In this document: in pieces, positions 26,992 through 36,535 of the stretch
How the letters are laid out: every line of letters begins with the position of its first letter
Position numbering within the stretch: position 1 is the first letter of the stretch
Assembly (NCBI GenBank): GCA_963803295.1
Contig: CAWDMC010000023.1
Coordinates: 620,001-684,000 of the forward strand
From: CAWDMC01 sp963803295
GTDB lineage: Bacteria; Acidobacteriota; Terriglobia; UBA7540
Length of the DNA: 64,000 bases
Reading direction: 5' to 3'
Translations under genes and position numbers: made by a program
Notes under the pieces: generated by a model
The model's database searches: none
Told to the model about the DNA's origin: nothing
What the model saw: only the letters and a program-made list of their open reading frames with translations

Positions 26992-28125
26992 TCAGCGCTT
27001 CTTTTCTGAATTGGAACGCTCCCTTTCAAGTATCAGTTGTTTTCGCTGTTTACCCCAGCGGTAGCCGCTGAGACTGCCATCCCCATGGATCGCGCGGTGG
27101 CACGGGATCACCAACGCCGCCGGATTGGCGGCGACGGCATGGCCCACGGCGCGGGCGGCGGAAGGACGTCCGATGGCCCGCGCGATCTCGCCATAGGATC
27201 GGGTCTTGCCACGGGGGATCGCGCATAACTCCTTCCAGACTCGCCACTGGAAAGCTGTGGCCTGCACATCCACCGGAAGCTCGAGGTCTGGCAAGTCACC
27301 ACGCAAATGCCGGAGGATCTGCCCCGCCCACGCCTCTAGAGTGCTTCCCTCCGGACTGCGTCCGATCGTGGCGCGGGGATATTCATGAAAGAGCGCTTGC
27401 TCCAGTGCCGAGTCGCTCTCGCCGAGGCTCACCATGGAGACTCCTTGGGCCGTAGCGGCAACCAGCAGCCGGCCTAACGGCGAATCCAAGATGGTGTAGC
27501 CGAGATGCATTCCCTCCCCTCCGCGGCGGTAGGTGGCCGGTGTCATGCCGAGTTTTTCCGAGGCCCGCTCATAGAGCCGGCTGCTCGAGCTGTATCCCGC
27601 TTCGTAAAGAGACGTGGTCACGTCTTTGCCTCCTTTCAAATGGATCTTCAGTTGGCCCAGGCGCAGCGCTTCCGCATACTGGCGAGGTGTAAGGCCTGTG
27701 ATTCGCTTAAAGATCCGCTGCAGGTACTGAGGACTCAGTCCGGCGCGCACGCCGAGCGCATGCAGGCGCAGCCCGCCTGCCTCCGGGTCTCGTACCCCAG
27801 CCTCGATCACGCGGCACAGTTCCCTCACCATCCTGACTTGAGTTCGGGCCGAGCCGGCGTCCCGGGGACGGCATCGCCGACAGGGACGAAATCCTGCCTG
27901 CTCCGCCTCCTGCGGCACAGCAAAGAACACAACCTGATCTCGCTTGGGCCTACGCGAGGGGCACCACGGACGGCAATACACACCCGTCGAGCGCACCGCG
28001 TAGACAAAGGCCCTGTCGAACCCAAGATCGCGCCGCAGCACTGCCTGCCAGCGCCGGTCGTCCGAGGGGGCTGTGCCCGCCGATTCCGATATTCTGCGCT
28101 GCATCGCAGCCGGTGAAACACTCAT
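26992..28125 (-). CDS. ada: Bifunctional Ada protein: DNA alkylation repair and transcriptional activator
   Basis: 377 residues from the ATG at 28125, which has GGAGG six bases upstream; upstream in-frame codons look non-coding. The N-terminal Ada zinc domain has the four cysteines in GVYCRPWCPSRRP and GFRPCRRC, the first being the phosphotriester methyl acceptor in the family. An AraC-type helix-turn-helix follows (GLSPQYLQRIFKRITGLTP). The C-terminal O6-methylguanine methyltransferase domain has the acceptor motif IPCHRAIHGDGSLSGYRWG. This is the self-activating adaptive-response regulator; no other alkylation-repair gene is adjacent. Confidence 0.95.
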   Translation of the reverse strand: MSVSPAAMQRRISESAGTAPSDDRRWQAVLRRDLGFDRAFVYAVRSTGVYCRPWCPSRRPKRDQVVFFAVPQEAEQAGFRPCRRCRPRDAGSARTQVRMVRELCRVIEAGVRDPEAGGLRLHALGVRAGLSPQYLQRIFKRITGLTPRQYAEALRLGQLKIHLKGGKDVTTSLYEAGYSSSSRLYERASEKLGMTPATYRRGGEGMHLGYTILDSPLGRLLVAATAQGVSMVSLGESDSALEQALFHEYPRATIGRSPEGSTLEAWAGQILRHLRGDLPDLELPVDVQATAFQWRVWKELCAIPRGKTRSYGEIARAIGRPSAARAVGHAVAANPAALVIPCHRAIHGDGSLSGYRWGKQRKQLILERERSNSEKKR

Positions 28126-28289
28126 GATTGTCCTCCACACCCCGAAGGATAGATGACCCTCCTGATTCGATACTATCCGAAAATTGCGAGCAAACTCAGG
28201 TGGGCAGACTATGGTCTGATTCCTGCCCAAAGCCGCATCTCTTGCCATTCCGGCCCTTGCCGCGGGCTTGAGAATAATCACCCTAACAA

Positions 28290-29717
28290 TCAGCTTGCTC
28301 CCCTTCCCAGGAGCACCACGGGAATAGTCTTGAGCAGGATCTTCCAGTCGAGCGTGGGAGACCAGTTGTCGATGTACTGGAGGTCAAGCTCCATCCAACG
28401 GCGGAAGTTGAGGCGATTGCGGCCCTCGAGGGCCCAAAGGCAGGTTAGCCCAGGGCGCATGCGCAGGCGCCGGCGCTGCCAGGGCTCATAGTGCTCCACC
28501 TCTTCGGGCAGCGGGGGCCTGGGACCGACAAACGACATATCACCCGTGAAAATATCGAACAACTGAGGCAACTCATCCAGACTGTATTTGCGCATGAAGC
28601 GGCCGACCGTCGTACAACGGGGATCATTCCTGATCTTGAACACGGGCCCATCCATCTCATTGAGCGCGATCAGCTCGTCTCTAAGCAAGTCGGCATCAGG
28701 ACGCATGGAACGAAATTTATGGACGACGAAATGGCGGCCGCCAAGACCACAGCGGGTCTGCCGGTAGAGCACCGGCCCGCGCGAGGTAAGCTTAATCAGC
28801 AAAATCAGTACCAGAAAGACGGGCGCAAGCAGGACCAGCAGGCAGAACGACATCAGCAAATCGCCCACGCGCTTCAAGAACAGGAGCGACTCATTTTCGG
28901 GCGTGGCCGAGAAGGTTAGCAGCGGCCTGTCACCAAGGCGTTCGAAGGAAACCTTGGAAATGAGATGGGGAAAGAAACTCAGCAGCAGCCGGGTTCGTAC
29001 CCCTTCTTCCTCGCAAACCAGAAAGGCCTCCTGCAGCAGCTCAAGCTGATCCTTCGACACCGCAACAATGACCTCATCGATCACGTGCTGGCGCAAAAGC
29101 TGACGCAGCTGGATAAGTGGGTATACCGGGTAGGAGCGCCGCAGTCCTGATTGGTCGGGCGCCGGGTCAGTCCGTTCCACCAGGGCAAAGCCGGAAAGCC
29201 TCTGCCCGTGTGCCTCGTAAGCCTCGATCTTTCTCGCGATCTCGCAGGCTTCGGGCGTGTTCCCGATGAGCAAAAACTGCCGGATCCCCGAGACACTGCG
29301 GCGCAACGGGCCGCTGAAGCGGCGAGCCAGCAGCCGGAAGGCAATCATGGCCGCGAGGTCGATGAGCACAAAGACGCCCAGCAGCACGCGACTGATGTAC
29401 GCGAGTTGAAACGCAAAAATAAAGGCAAAGACCAGGATAGTGCCGCTCACTGCGACGCGGAGCGGATCGGCAAAAGCGCGGCCAAGCTTCTCTTCCCGGA
29501 TCTCGCGGTAGATGCCCAGCAGCATGCCCACGGCCACCCAAACCCCCACGGAAACAGGCACGATCCAGAGGTAATCGTGGGCAGGATACAACGGCCTCAG
29601 GCCATAGGCGCCCAACCGCAACCGCACCTGATGTGCCAGCCAGAAGCTCGCCAGGGCCAGGAGGGCATCCGCCAGAAGGTAGATCACTCCGATAATGCGG
29701 TCGTGCCGCGAAAACAT
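28290..29717 (-). CDS. Polyprenyl-phosphate sugar-1-phosphate transferase (priming glycosyltransferase)
   Basis: 475-residue WbaP/CpsE-type membrane enzyme that loads the first sugar phosphate on undecaprenyl phosphate to start exopolysaccharide repeat synthesis. Four N-terminal membrane helices (about 1-130) precede a Rossmann-like cytoplasmic domain (about 145-260) and another helix. The catalytic domain has YRQTRCGLGG, VHKFRSM, KYSLDELPQLFDI and GDMSFVGPRPPLPEEVEHYE, with the conserved Asp-Glu pair. It is the last gene of the minus-strand set Wzy-like, flippase, GT4, priming transferase. The sugar cannot be deduced. Confidence 0.93.
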   Translation of the reverse strand: MFSRHDRIIGVIYLLADALLALASFWLAHQVRLRLGAYGLRPLYPAHDYLWIVPVSVGVWVAVGMLLGIYREIREEKLGRAFADPLRVAVSGTILVFAFIFAFQLAYISRVLLGVFVLIDLAAMIAFRLLARRFSGPLRRSVSGIRQFLLIGNTPEACEIARKIEAYEAHGQRLSGFALVERTDPAPDQSGLRRSYPVYPLIQLRQLLRQHVIDEVIVAVSKDQLELLQEAFLVCEEEGVRTRLLLSFFPHLISKVSFERLGDRPLLTFSATPENESLLFLKRVGDLLMSFCLLVLLAPVFLVLILLIKLTSRGPVLYRQTRCGLGGRHFVVHKFRSMRPDADLLRDELIALNEMDGPVFKIRNDPRCTTVGRFMRKYSLDELPQLFDIFTGDMSFVGPRPPLPEEVEHYEPWQRRRLRMRPGLTCLWALEGRNRLNFRRWMELDLQYIDNWSPTLDWKILLKTIPVVLLGRGAS

Positions 29718-29857
29718 AGGGCCTTTCTAATATCTTAATACCGGATTCACCGGTTGGGCTCGCATAGCTGAGCTTCCTGGGATCTTCCCCCCGATCAGCG
29801 CGATCAGGACGACACGATGGTGCCGTCGCCCCCAATTGGGCCAATGCCGGCCGCTAA

Positions 29858-30844
29858 CTAAGCCCGGCGGCACAGAACTTCGGCGTACACGTTAACGATC
29901 TGTTGAGCCACTTTCTCCATGGAAAGACGCGAGATCCAGGTGCGCCCCTCGGTGCGTCCGCCGCGGCGGCAGACCTTAACAATCCTGGCCGCGATCACTT
30001 CCGCATCGCGCGCAACCAGATAGCAGCCCTCGGTCGCCCCAATGAGCTCGGCGGCATCTCCAGTATCCACGGTGATCACGGGCAGATTCACAGCCATCGC
30101 TTCCTTCAAGGCGTTGGGTGATCCCTCAAAGAGGGAGGCCAGAACGAAGACATCCGCCGCGTTCATATAAAGCGGCATCTGCCGCTGCGGAACCCCGCGC
30201 GCGTGCAGGATCTCGATCTCTTGTAGGTCTCGCCTGGCCCGGGCGACGGCCGCCTCGACCAGGTCGTAACGTTTACGCTGCTCATTCGGATCGTAAGGAA
30301 AGAGCACAAGTTTCTTGCCTGGTCTGATGCCGAGCCGGCGCCGGGCTTCGTTTTGGTCCATGGGCCGGAACAGCTCGAGATCCACACCGTTGGGGATCAC
30401 GCGCGCCCGGGCGAGCCGCAACTGCCGCCGCATTTCAGGCGACTTGACGATCGCCGCGGCGGCCAGGCGAGCGAGAATAAAGCTGGAAATTTGGTAGAAG
30501 TGCCCGATGAGGGTGATGCCGCCGTCTCGCCGGGGCTGTCCCAGAACATCGTCACCCATGAACGAGACCACCACCGGCAGCCGGAATTGAAGCCGTGCAA
30601 CCCAACCCGACAAGCCAAAGTGGGCGTGAACGAGATCGTAACGGGTCGACCTCAGCCGCCGGTGTATTTCACAGATGCCAAGCCAGTAGTTCCAGCGCGA
30701 TTCGCGGCCGTTGATAAAGACCACGTCATAATCAACCCCTAAAGGGCGTAGTGATTCCATCTGTGCTTCGACGAAACTGCCGAAACCCGGATCGGCTTCG
30801 GTCGGCCAGAGATTGGAAACCACCAGAACGCGATACGTGGACAT
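29858..30844 (-). CDS. Family 4 glycosyltransferase
   Basis: 328 residues from the ATG at 30844 (MSTYRVLVVSNLWPTEADPG), chosen because this is the usual N-terminus of GT-B enzymes; a longer frame upstream would run into the flippase end. The C-terminal donor site carries ADVFVLASLFEGSPNALKEA near residues 240-259, with the E...E pair of retaining GT4 enzymes. It probably adds a sugar to the lipid-linked repeat made by the neighbouring priming transferase, about 140 bases downstream. Confidence 0.88.
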   Translation of the reverse strand: MSTYRVLVVSNLWPTEADPGFGSFVEAQMESLRPLGVDYDVVFINGRESRWNYWLGICEIHRRLRSTRYDLVHAHFGLSGWVARLQFRLPVVVSFMGDDVLGQPRRDGGITLIGHFYQISSFILARLAAAAIVKSPEMRRQLRLARARVIPNGVDLELFRPMDQNEARRRLGIRPGKKLVLFPYDPNEQRKRYDLVEAAVARARRDLQEIEILHARGVPQRQMPLYMNAADVFVLASLFEGSPNALKEAMAVNLPVITVDTGDAAELIGATEGCYLVARDAEVIAARIVKVCRRGGRTEGRTWISRLSMEKVAQQIVNVYAEVLCRRA

Positions 30845-30884
30845 GCGAAACGGTTCCAGGGAGCGCGGGAGGGCGCCGGGCAGA

Positions 30885-32450
30885 TCAGGGACGCTCAGCC
30901 CGTCTCCACAGAGAGGTGAGATCCCGAATTTCAAAGGCACCGAGACTCAATACCGCCATCGAAAAGACGAGAGATCCCGCGCCGCAGAGCTCACACAAGT
31001 ATAGGAAATTGCCAAAAGCGTTCAGCGGTGAGGGTGAGACCGAGCGCAACAACGCGATCACGAGCGCCGTCAGCGTCGAGCCTGCGAGCATCTTCAGGCT
31101 GAATATGCCAAACGCACCATCGAGCGCCCGTCGCAGCTTCCCTGAATTCCGTGCGTACGCGAAGCCCCAAACCCCGGCGAGAGAGGTCAGCAAACCAAGC
31201 GGAATGCCCACCGCGCCGGTATGTGCAAGCCCAACATAAACGAGATCGAACCCGATCGTCAAAACGTACTGCAGTATGGAAAGACGAAGAAACGTTCCAG
31301 CTTCCTGTCGTGCAAAAAGATAGAAAGTGAAGACGCGGAATCCGGCAAAGAGCAATAGACTCAGACTGTAATAGAAGAAGACGTGCGACATGAGGGTGGT
31401 GGCTTCCGGCGTGAATAGCCCGTGCTGGAAAACCAGCCGGATGACGGAGCGAGGCAGCGTCAGGCAGAAGACCATCGTCGGGCAAAGCAGCACCAGGCAG
31501 ATTTCCAGGGCATGATCGAAGGTGCGGCGTTCTTCTTCCACATCTTCCCGTGCCACTGCCCGCGAAAGCGCTGGTAGGGAGGCTGTTCCGACGCTGCCCG
31601 CCAGAACCTCGCCGATCGTCGAGACAATCTTGAAACCATAGTTAAGAGCCGTGAGTGTTCCCGGCGGCAGGAAGGAGGCGATGATGCGCTCTACGATAAC
31701 CACTACCTGCCAGCCCGCAGCCCCTAGCACTTGCGCTCTGCCGGCGCCCCGCAGGTTTTGAAAAGCTTCGCCGGTGCCCGCCAACACTGGATAATAGCGG
31801 ACCTTGAAGCACGCCAGGGTCTGGCCGACGAGCACAATGAGCAGCAAAAGGTAGCCCGCGCCATAGCCGATGACGATGCTGTACATGCCAAAACGCCGGA
31901 AGCCGAGCAGGATGCAGGCAATCACGCTCGCATTACGGAAGAAGAAAGCGCCGGACGATAGGGCGAATCGGTGCTGACTGAGCAGAAACGAACGAAAGAC
32001 TTCGCTGACGCTGGCCGGAATCACCACCAGAAAAAGCAGCCGTGCCAGCCTTGAGCCTAACAAGATCTGCCCGGAAGAGAACCCGGGCGCAATGCCGCGG
32101 ACGATCCAGGGCGCCAGCAAGACTCCTCCGAGCGCCAGCCCGCCACTGCCTATGAGGATCATGTTCAACACGTAGCTGAAACCGTGCCAGAGGTCCTCCG
32201 TGGAGTGCCGGGCATCGAGAACCGAGAAAAATGGCACGAGTGAGAATTGGCCGGTCGCACCCACTAGATTGGTGATGATGTAAGGAAATGTGTAGGCAAC
32301 GTAAAAGGTGTCAGAACTCTTGGAGAGCCCAAGGTGGGCGGCGATGGTGGTCTCGACCAGGATGCCGGTGAGGCTGCCGAGAAGGGCAAAGAAGCCCACC
32401 ACCATCGAACTGCGTACCATCTGGACCTTCGAGATCATGCCTGGACTCAC
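30885..32450 (-). CDS. MurJ/MviN-like lipid-linked oligosaccharide flippase
   Basis: 521 residues with about 14 membrane helices in the MOP-superfamily pattern. The N-terminus, SKSSDTFYVAYTFPYIITNL near residues 41-60, and GTASLPALSRAVAREDVEEE near 290 are typical of MurJ/MviN proteins. Its place between a Wzy-like polymerase and a GT4 suggests it flips the exopolysaccharide repeat rather than lipid II, although a peptidoglycan role cannot be excluded. About 40 bases separate it from the GT4 gene. Confidence 0.88.
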   Translation of the reverse strand: MSPGMISKVQMVRSSMVVGFFALLGSLTGILVETTIAAHLGLSKSSDTFYVAYTFPYIITNLVGATGQFSLVPFFSVLDARHSTEDLWHGFSYVLNMILIGSGGLALGGVLLAPWIVRGIAPGFSSGQILLGSRLARLLFLVVIPASVSEVFRSFLLSQHRFALSSGAFFFRNASVIACILLGFRRFGMYSIVIGYGAGYLLLLIVLVGQTLACFKVRYYPVLAGTGEAFQNLRGAGRAQVLGAAGWQVVVIVERIIASFLPPGTLTALNYGFKIVSTIGEVLAGSVGTASLPALSRAVAREDVEEERRTFDHALEICLVLLCPTMVFCLTLPRSVIRLVFQHGLFTPEATTLMSHVFFYYSLSLLLFAGFRVFTFYLFARQEAGTFLRLSILQYVLTIGFDLVYVGLAHTGAVGIPLGLLTSLAGVWGFAYARNSGKLRRALDGAFGIFSLKMLAGSTLTALVIALLRSVSPSPLNAFGNFLYLCELCGAGSLVFSMAVLSLGAFEIRDLTSLWRRAERP

Positions 32451-32508
32451 ACCTGGGGCTGCTCATGGTCGTGGCCGCGCCTGCGTTCTAACCGGCCAGC
32501 GATCGGGC

Positions 32509-33945
32509 CTATCGTATACGATCTGGCAGGGGCGCCCCTTGTGGTCGATCGCTCGAGGGCGGCACAGAGCCTGGCACGAGGGCGGGCCGGTACCTATCCA
32601 CGAAGGCCGTCGAGACCATGAACAGAAACGCCATCAAGACGGGCGAACTACCGAAGTTAAACTCGAAGGCTCCTTCGGTCATGAGCGCGAGCCAACCTGC
32701 TATGGCGCCATCCACAATCCAGATGGGATCGGCGCGCATCAAGAAGTCCAGGGCGCGTCGGAGAGCGTTACTTCCTGGACCTTCGGCTTCTGGCACGTCG
32801 CCTAGATCCACCCTTGATCCTGTGACCTGCCGGCGAACCTCCAACATCCCCCAAAGCAGGGCCGTCATGAACCAGAGCCACGCACCCAGACAGGGCAGCC
32901 CGCGCTCTGCCGCGAATTGCAGATAGTCGTTGTGCAGATGGTCGTGAAAACCGATCTCGGCGATTGTGCCCGGCGGCAAATACGAGTTGTAGACCACGGG
33001 AATGTTGTTGGGTCCGACACCCAACCAGGGATGGGCGCGAACCATGCGCAAGCCGGCGTGCCACATCTCAAAGCGGATCGAGAGCGACGGATCTTGGGAG
33101 GGATGCCGGAAACTCAGTAGACGCTTGTGCAGAAGCGAGGGCGAAGCAACATAGATGAGCGCCACCACGGCCGGCAGCGCCAGAAGCCATCGCGGTTTCG
33201 AGCGCGCAACGAGGTAGACGGCAGCCACAAAGCACCCCAGCCACACGCCGCGCGTGAAATTGAGCACGATCGATAACCCGACCAGCGCCAGAATCACCCA
33301 CCAGAGTGCTGCTCCGGTACCGGGGCGCCTCGATCGCACTACCCCTCGCCCACCGATTCCGGCCACGAGCAGGAGCGACATCAACGCTGCCAGAACCAGC
33401 ATTTGCTGGCCGCCGAAGTGCATCCAGTGCCCCATGAATCCCCGGATACGGGATGAGCTCATGTAGAAGTAAACCCGGCCAGGGTGAAGCTCCTTCACCA
33501 TACGGTACTCGCGCACGAACTGTACGGTTCCGACCACCGCTGCCAAAGTCGCCTCGAAGAAAAGGCCCGCATAGAGCGCCACCAGATGCCGTCGGCTCAC
33601 CACAAGATTGACGGTCAGCAGCAGAATGAGGAACAGGACGAGCTTGCGTACCGCGAACGCCCCGAGGACGGGGGCGGTCGAAAAGAGAATCGAAATGATG
33701 GTAAGCGAGCAAAAAAATGCCAGCGGTAGCAGGAGAGGCGGAAACGCGATCGCCGCCCGGCCTTGCGGCTCGCGCAGCAGGTGGGCTGCATAGAAGATCG
33801 CGGCCAGCGCCATGAACGCCTGGGTGGCAGCGAGCGAGAGGAACAGAGTGAGGGCCGAGAGGCTCAGGAAAAGTGATGCCCAGCGCGCCAGTCGCTGGCT
33901 CGGTAGACCGCTCAAGAGATATTGAAAAAGGCCGTCTGGCTTCAA
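32509..33945 (-). CDS. O-antigen ligase/Wzy-type polymerase
   Basis: 478 residues, about 11 membrane helices. The large periplasmic loop contains VRAHPWLGVGPNNIPVVYN and HDHLHNDYLQFAAERGL, the conserved signature of the Wzy_C/O-antigen ligase family, where the histidine-rich loop is catalytic. It polymerises or ligates lipid-linked repeats on the periplasmic face. It is the first gene of the four-gene minus-strand polysaccharide set ending at 28290. Confidence 0.88.
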   Translation of the reverse strand: MKPDGLFQYLLSGLPSQRLARWASLFLSLSALTLFLSLAATQAFMALAAIFYAAHLLREPQGRAAIAFPPLLLPLAFFCSLTIISILFSTAPVLGAFAVRKLVLFLILLLTVNLVVSRRHLVALYAGLFFEATLAAVVGTVQFVREYRMVKELHPGRVYFYMSSSRIRGFMGHWMHFGGQQMLVLAALMSLLLVAGIGGRGVVRSRRPGTGAALWWVILALVGLSIVLNFTRGVWLGCFVAAVYLVARSKPRWLLALPAVVALIYVASPSLLHKRLLSFRHPSQDPSLSIRFEMWHAGLRMVRAHPWLGVGPNNIPVVYNSYLPPGTIAEIGFHDHLHNDYLQFAAERGLPCLGAWLWFMTALLWGMLEVRRQVTGSRVDLGDVPEAEGPGSNALRRALDFLMRADPIWIVDGAIAGWLALMTEGAFEFNFGSSPVLMAFLFMVSTAFVDRYRPALVPGSVPPSSDRPQGAPLPDRIR

Positions 33946-34025
33946 CTAACTAATCTATTCGCTTCAGGAGGGGAATTCAAGCCGCGCGCTTTAATTAAGC
34001 AAGTCAATTAGCCACCAGGTCGTTT

Positions 34026-34997
34026 CTATCGATTGTACTTCGGCGTCACGCCGCGCAGGCGCTTCCACACCTCATCACAGCTCGACATTGCCGCCGGATC
34101 GAGCGGCCCGCCCTCGCAGGCCTTAAGGTTCTCTTCAAGCTGAGACAGACGTGACGCCCCCAGAATGACCGAGTCCACCAGGGACTGGCTCAACAGCCAC
34201 TGGAGCGAGAGTTCCACCAGAGTCTTGCCAGCTTCTCTTGCGATTCCCGCCAGTTCTTCGACAGCAGCAAAGTAGTCTGCATGCCAGTAGCGGTCCTGGT
34301 ACATCTTGTTTTCATCAAACCGGGTTCCCGGGGTAGGACCGCCCTCGCGGGAGTGCTTGCCGGTCAGCAACCCACCTGCCAGCGGATTGTAAGGAATCAC
34401 GCCGATTTCGAAATGCTTGCAGAAGGGCAGGTATTCTTCCTCAATGGCTCGGGCCAACAGATTGTACATCGGCTGCGAGATAGAGGGCGGCTGATAAGAC
34501 TTTCTGGCTGCGATGCAGTGGATCTCCGCCACTTGCCAGGCCGCGTAGTTCGAGACCGCCGTGTATCGCACCTTACCTGCTCGTCTCGACTCCTCAAGAG
34601 CGTCCAGGGTTTCCTCGACAGGAATTTCATAATCGGGCTGGTGAAGATAGTAGAGGTCCAGGTAGTCCGTTTGCAGACGGCGCAGGCTGGCGTCAAGGGC
34701 TTTGCGGATGGCAGCCCGGGAAAGTCCGCCCTCATCGGGAGCGTCGCCCATCTTGCCGCGTACCTTGCTGGCCAGGACCACGTCCTGACGGCGGCCTAAA
34801 AGCGCCTTACCCAGGATCTCCTCGGACCGACCGTGGTTGTATATGTTGGCGGTATCAAAGAACTGGACTCCGGCCTCAAGACACCGGTTCACCATGCAGA
34901 GGGATGTTTCTTCGTCCGCTTGCGAGCCAAAGGTCATGGTCCCGAAAGCAACCCGCGAAACACGAAGCCCAGTGTGAGGAAGGGTGCGGTATTCCAT
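34026..34997 (-). CDS. Aldo/keto reductase
   Basis: 323 residues from the ATG at 34997 (MEYRTLPHTGLRVSRVAFGT); the frame is open upstream but that part is not protein-like. The catalytic tetrad is visible: Asp and Tyr in FDTANIYNHGRSEEILGKAL, Lys in VVLASKVRG and His in LYYLHQPDYEIP. It is an NADPH-dependent oxidoreductase of the YghZ/Tas-like group acting on aldehydes or sugar-like substrates. It is divergent from the small gene at 35116. Confidence 0.93.
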   Translation of the reverse strand: MEYRTLPHTGLRVSRVAFGTMTFGSQADEETSLCMVNRCLEAGVQFFDTANIYNHGRSEEILGKALLGRRQDVVLASKVRGKMGDAPDEGGLSRAAIRKALDASLRRLQTDYLDLYYLHQPDYEIPVEETLDALEESRRAGKVRYTAVSNYAAWQVAEIHCIAARKSYQPPSISQPMYNLLARAIEEEYLPFCKHFEIGVIPYNPLAGGLLTGKHSREGGPTPGTRFDENKMYQDRYWHADYFAAVEELAGIAREAGKTLVELSLQWLLSQSLVDSVILGASRLSQLEENLKACEGGPLDPAAMSSCDEVWKRLRGVTPKYNR

Positions 34998-35115
34998 TCT
35001 CAACTCCAATGAGATTTTGTCTCCAGGTTGTAAAATCACACGGAACGCGACGGAAATCAGGTCAACTGGCATCTCTTTGATGCAGCCGAACATCCAATCG
35101 AGTGGGGAGGTGGCC

Positions 35116-35484
35116 ATGAGAGACGAGCAACTACTACAGTTGGCGCAAGATCTCGAGTGGCTTGGTAGCGAGGCCGGCTTTTTGGGCAAGCGCAACAACA
35201 GCGCCGCCGGGGAACTCTTTCTCGAAAAGCAGCGCGAGGTGTTGCTCACCGCCGCCAAGCTCGAGCGTGAGTTGAAGGGTGCGGTTCGCTTCAATCTGTC
35301 CTCACTAACAGGAGTGGACTATCCGGTTGAATGGAGCCTGAACTCAGTCGCCGAGCTCCTGACCCAGCTTGAAGACATCAAGGAGGCAGCCACCGGTAGC
35401 TCGCACGAGCTGCCGCAAAAAGCCCGGCAATTCACTCGCATGATTCAGGGATATCTGGGCCCGCTGGTACCTCTCATTGCGTAA
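35116..35484 (+). CDS. Small helical protein of unknown function
   Basis: 122 residues from the ATG at 35116, which is preceded by GGGGAGG; a longer frame starting at 34984 would overlap the divergent reductase and is unlikely. It is mostly amphipathic helix: LLQLAQDLEWLGSEAGFLG, LFLEKQREVLLTAAKLEREL and SVAELLTQLEDIKEA. No signal peptide, membrane segment or known motif. No function assigned. Confidence 0.65.
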   Translation: MRDEQLLQLAQDLEWLGSEAGFLGKRNNSAAGELFLEKQREVLLTAAKLERELKGAVRFNLSSLTGVDYPVEWSLNSVAELLTQLEDIKEAATGSSHELPQKARQFTRMIQGYLGPLVPLIA

Positions 35485-35542
35485 TAGGGTCGAAGCGTCG
35501 AGTTGAGGGTCGGAGGTTGGCAGTTGCTTCACCTCCGGCCCT

Positions 35543-36448
35543 CTACCGCGGACTGCTTCTGAATTCCTGCAGGCCCTTGGAGTCCATCTTTGAACGAAGA
35601 TAGACGGCAGATTGCCGGATTTCCTCAAGACCGTTGATTCCGTCCTCGATTGAAACCCAGCCGTTGTAACCAGACTCGCGCAGTATTGCGAAAATCCGCG
35701 GATAGTCGTTCATTCCCTTACCAACCACTCCATGTGACAGAATGGAGGCATATCCCGTAACTTCCTCGACTTGGCGCAGCTCTTCCACGCTATGGCCAGG
35801 TTTCAGGTAGCGATCGCTCGCGTGCATCGTCACCACCCGCTGCTTTACCTTTTCCAGCAGTTCGATTGGATCCTCGCCCGCCACGATGGCGTTCGAGGGA
35901 TCGAACTGGACGCCAAACCAGGGTGAGTGGATCTGGCTGACAATCTCGAGAAAGATATCGCTCCGCTGGGCGAACTCCGGGTGCGTCCAATAGTTATCCT
36001 TGTAGTGATTCTCCATAGCCAGAACTACGTTGTTCTCTTCGGCTGTTTCGAGCAACTGGCGAATCGCGTCCACCACCCAGCGGACGCCTTGTTCACGGCT
36101 AACATCCGCACGGCGCTGGCCGGACAGCACTCGGCAAAAGCCTCCCCCCAGGTGCGCGGTAATCCGGATCATCTGCTTCTCGCGCTCGACTTCAGCCGCG
36201 CGCTCGGCCGGATCGGGCTTGATGAAATCGGGCGAGTAGCAAAGCATGGGCATCTCGAGAGTTCGACGCTCGATCTCCCCCCTTACCTGGTCGAGGTAAG
36301 CCAGCTCCAGGCTAGCGAAGAAGCCGTTGTGCAGCTCAAGGCCATCAACCGGTAGATCGGAGGCCATGGCGATCCAGTCAAATAGGCTCATCGTACGGTC
36401 GACCACGAGCTGGTCCATGTAACACTTGGGGAACGCCGCTAGTTTCAT
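35543..36448 (-). CDS. Sugar phosphate isomerase/epimerase (xylose-isomerase-like TIM barrel)
   Basis: 301 residues. Metal-binding residues of the AP-endonuclease-2/xylose isomerase superfamily are readable: Glu in VVLAMENHYKD, Asp in FGVQFDPSNAIV, His in VVTMHASDRYL and Glu in GWVSIEDGINGLEEI. It probably isomerises or epimerises a sugar or keto acid. A second, Tat-exported member of the superfamily is at 39283. No sugar transporter or kinase is adjacent to indicate the substrate. Confidence 0.88.
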   Translation of the reverse strand: MKLAAFPKCYMDQLVVDRTMSLFDWIAMASDLPVDGLELHNGFFASLELAYLDQVRGEIERRTLEMPMLCYSPDFIKPDPAERAAEVEREKQMIRITAHLGGGFCRVLSGQRRADVSREQGVRWVVDAIRQLLETAEENNVVLAMENHYKDNYWTHPEFAQRSDIFLEIVSQIHSPWFGVQFDPSNAIVAGEDPIELLEKVKQRVVTMHASDRYLKPGHSVEELRQVEEVTGYASILSHGVVGKGMNDYPRIFAILRESGYNGWVSIEDGINGLEEIRQSAVYLRSKMDSKGLQEFRSSPR

Positions 36449-36535
36449 TGGTCAGATCCTTAAAGTGGAAAGTCACTGGCTTATTTGTCTGGGCTTCGAC
36501 TCTGAGGCTGTCACTCGCGAGCTGAATTCCAGCCC

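Noticed and set aside
34998..35294. N-terminal extension of about 99 codons on the aldo/keto reductase
   Set aside because: It is antisense to the gene at 35116 and lacks family similarity; the ATG at 34997 starts a normal reductase.
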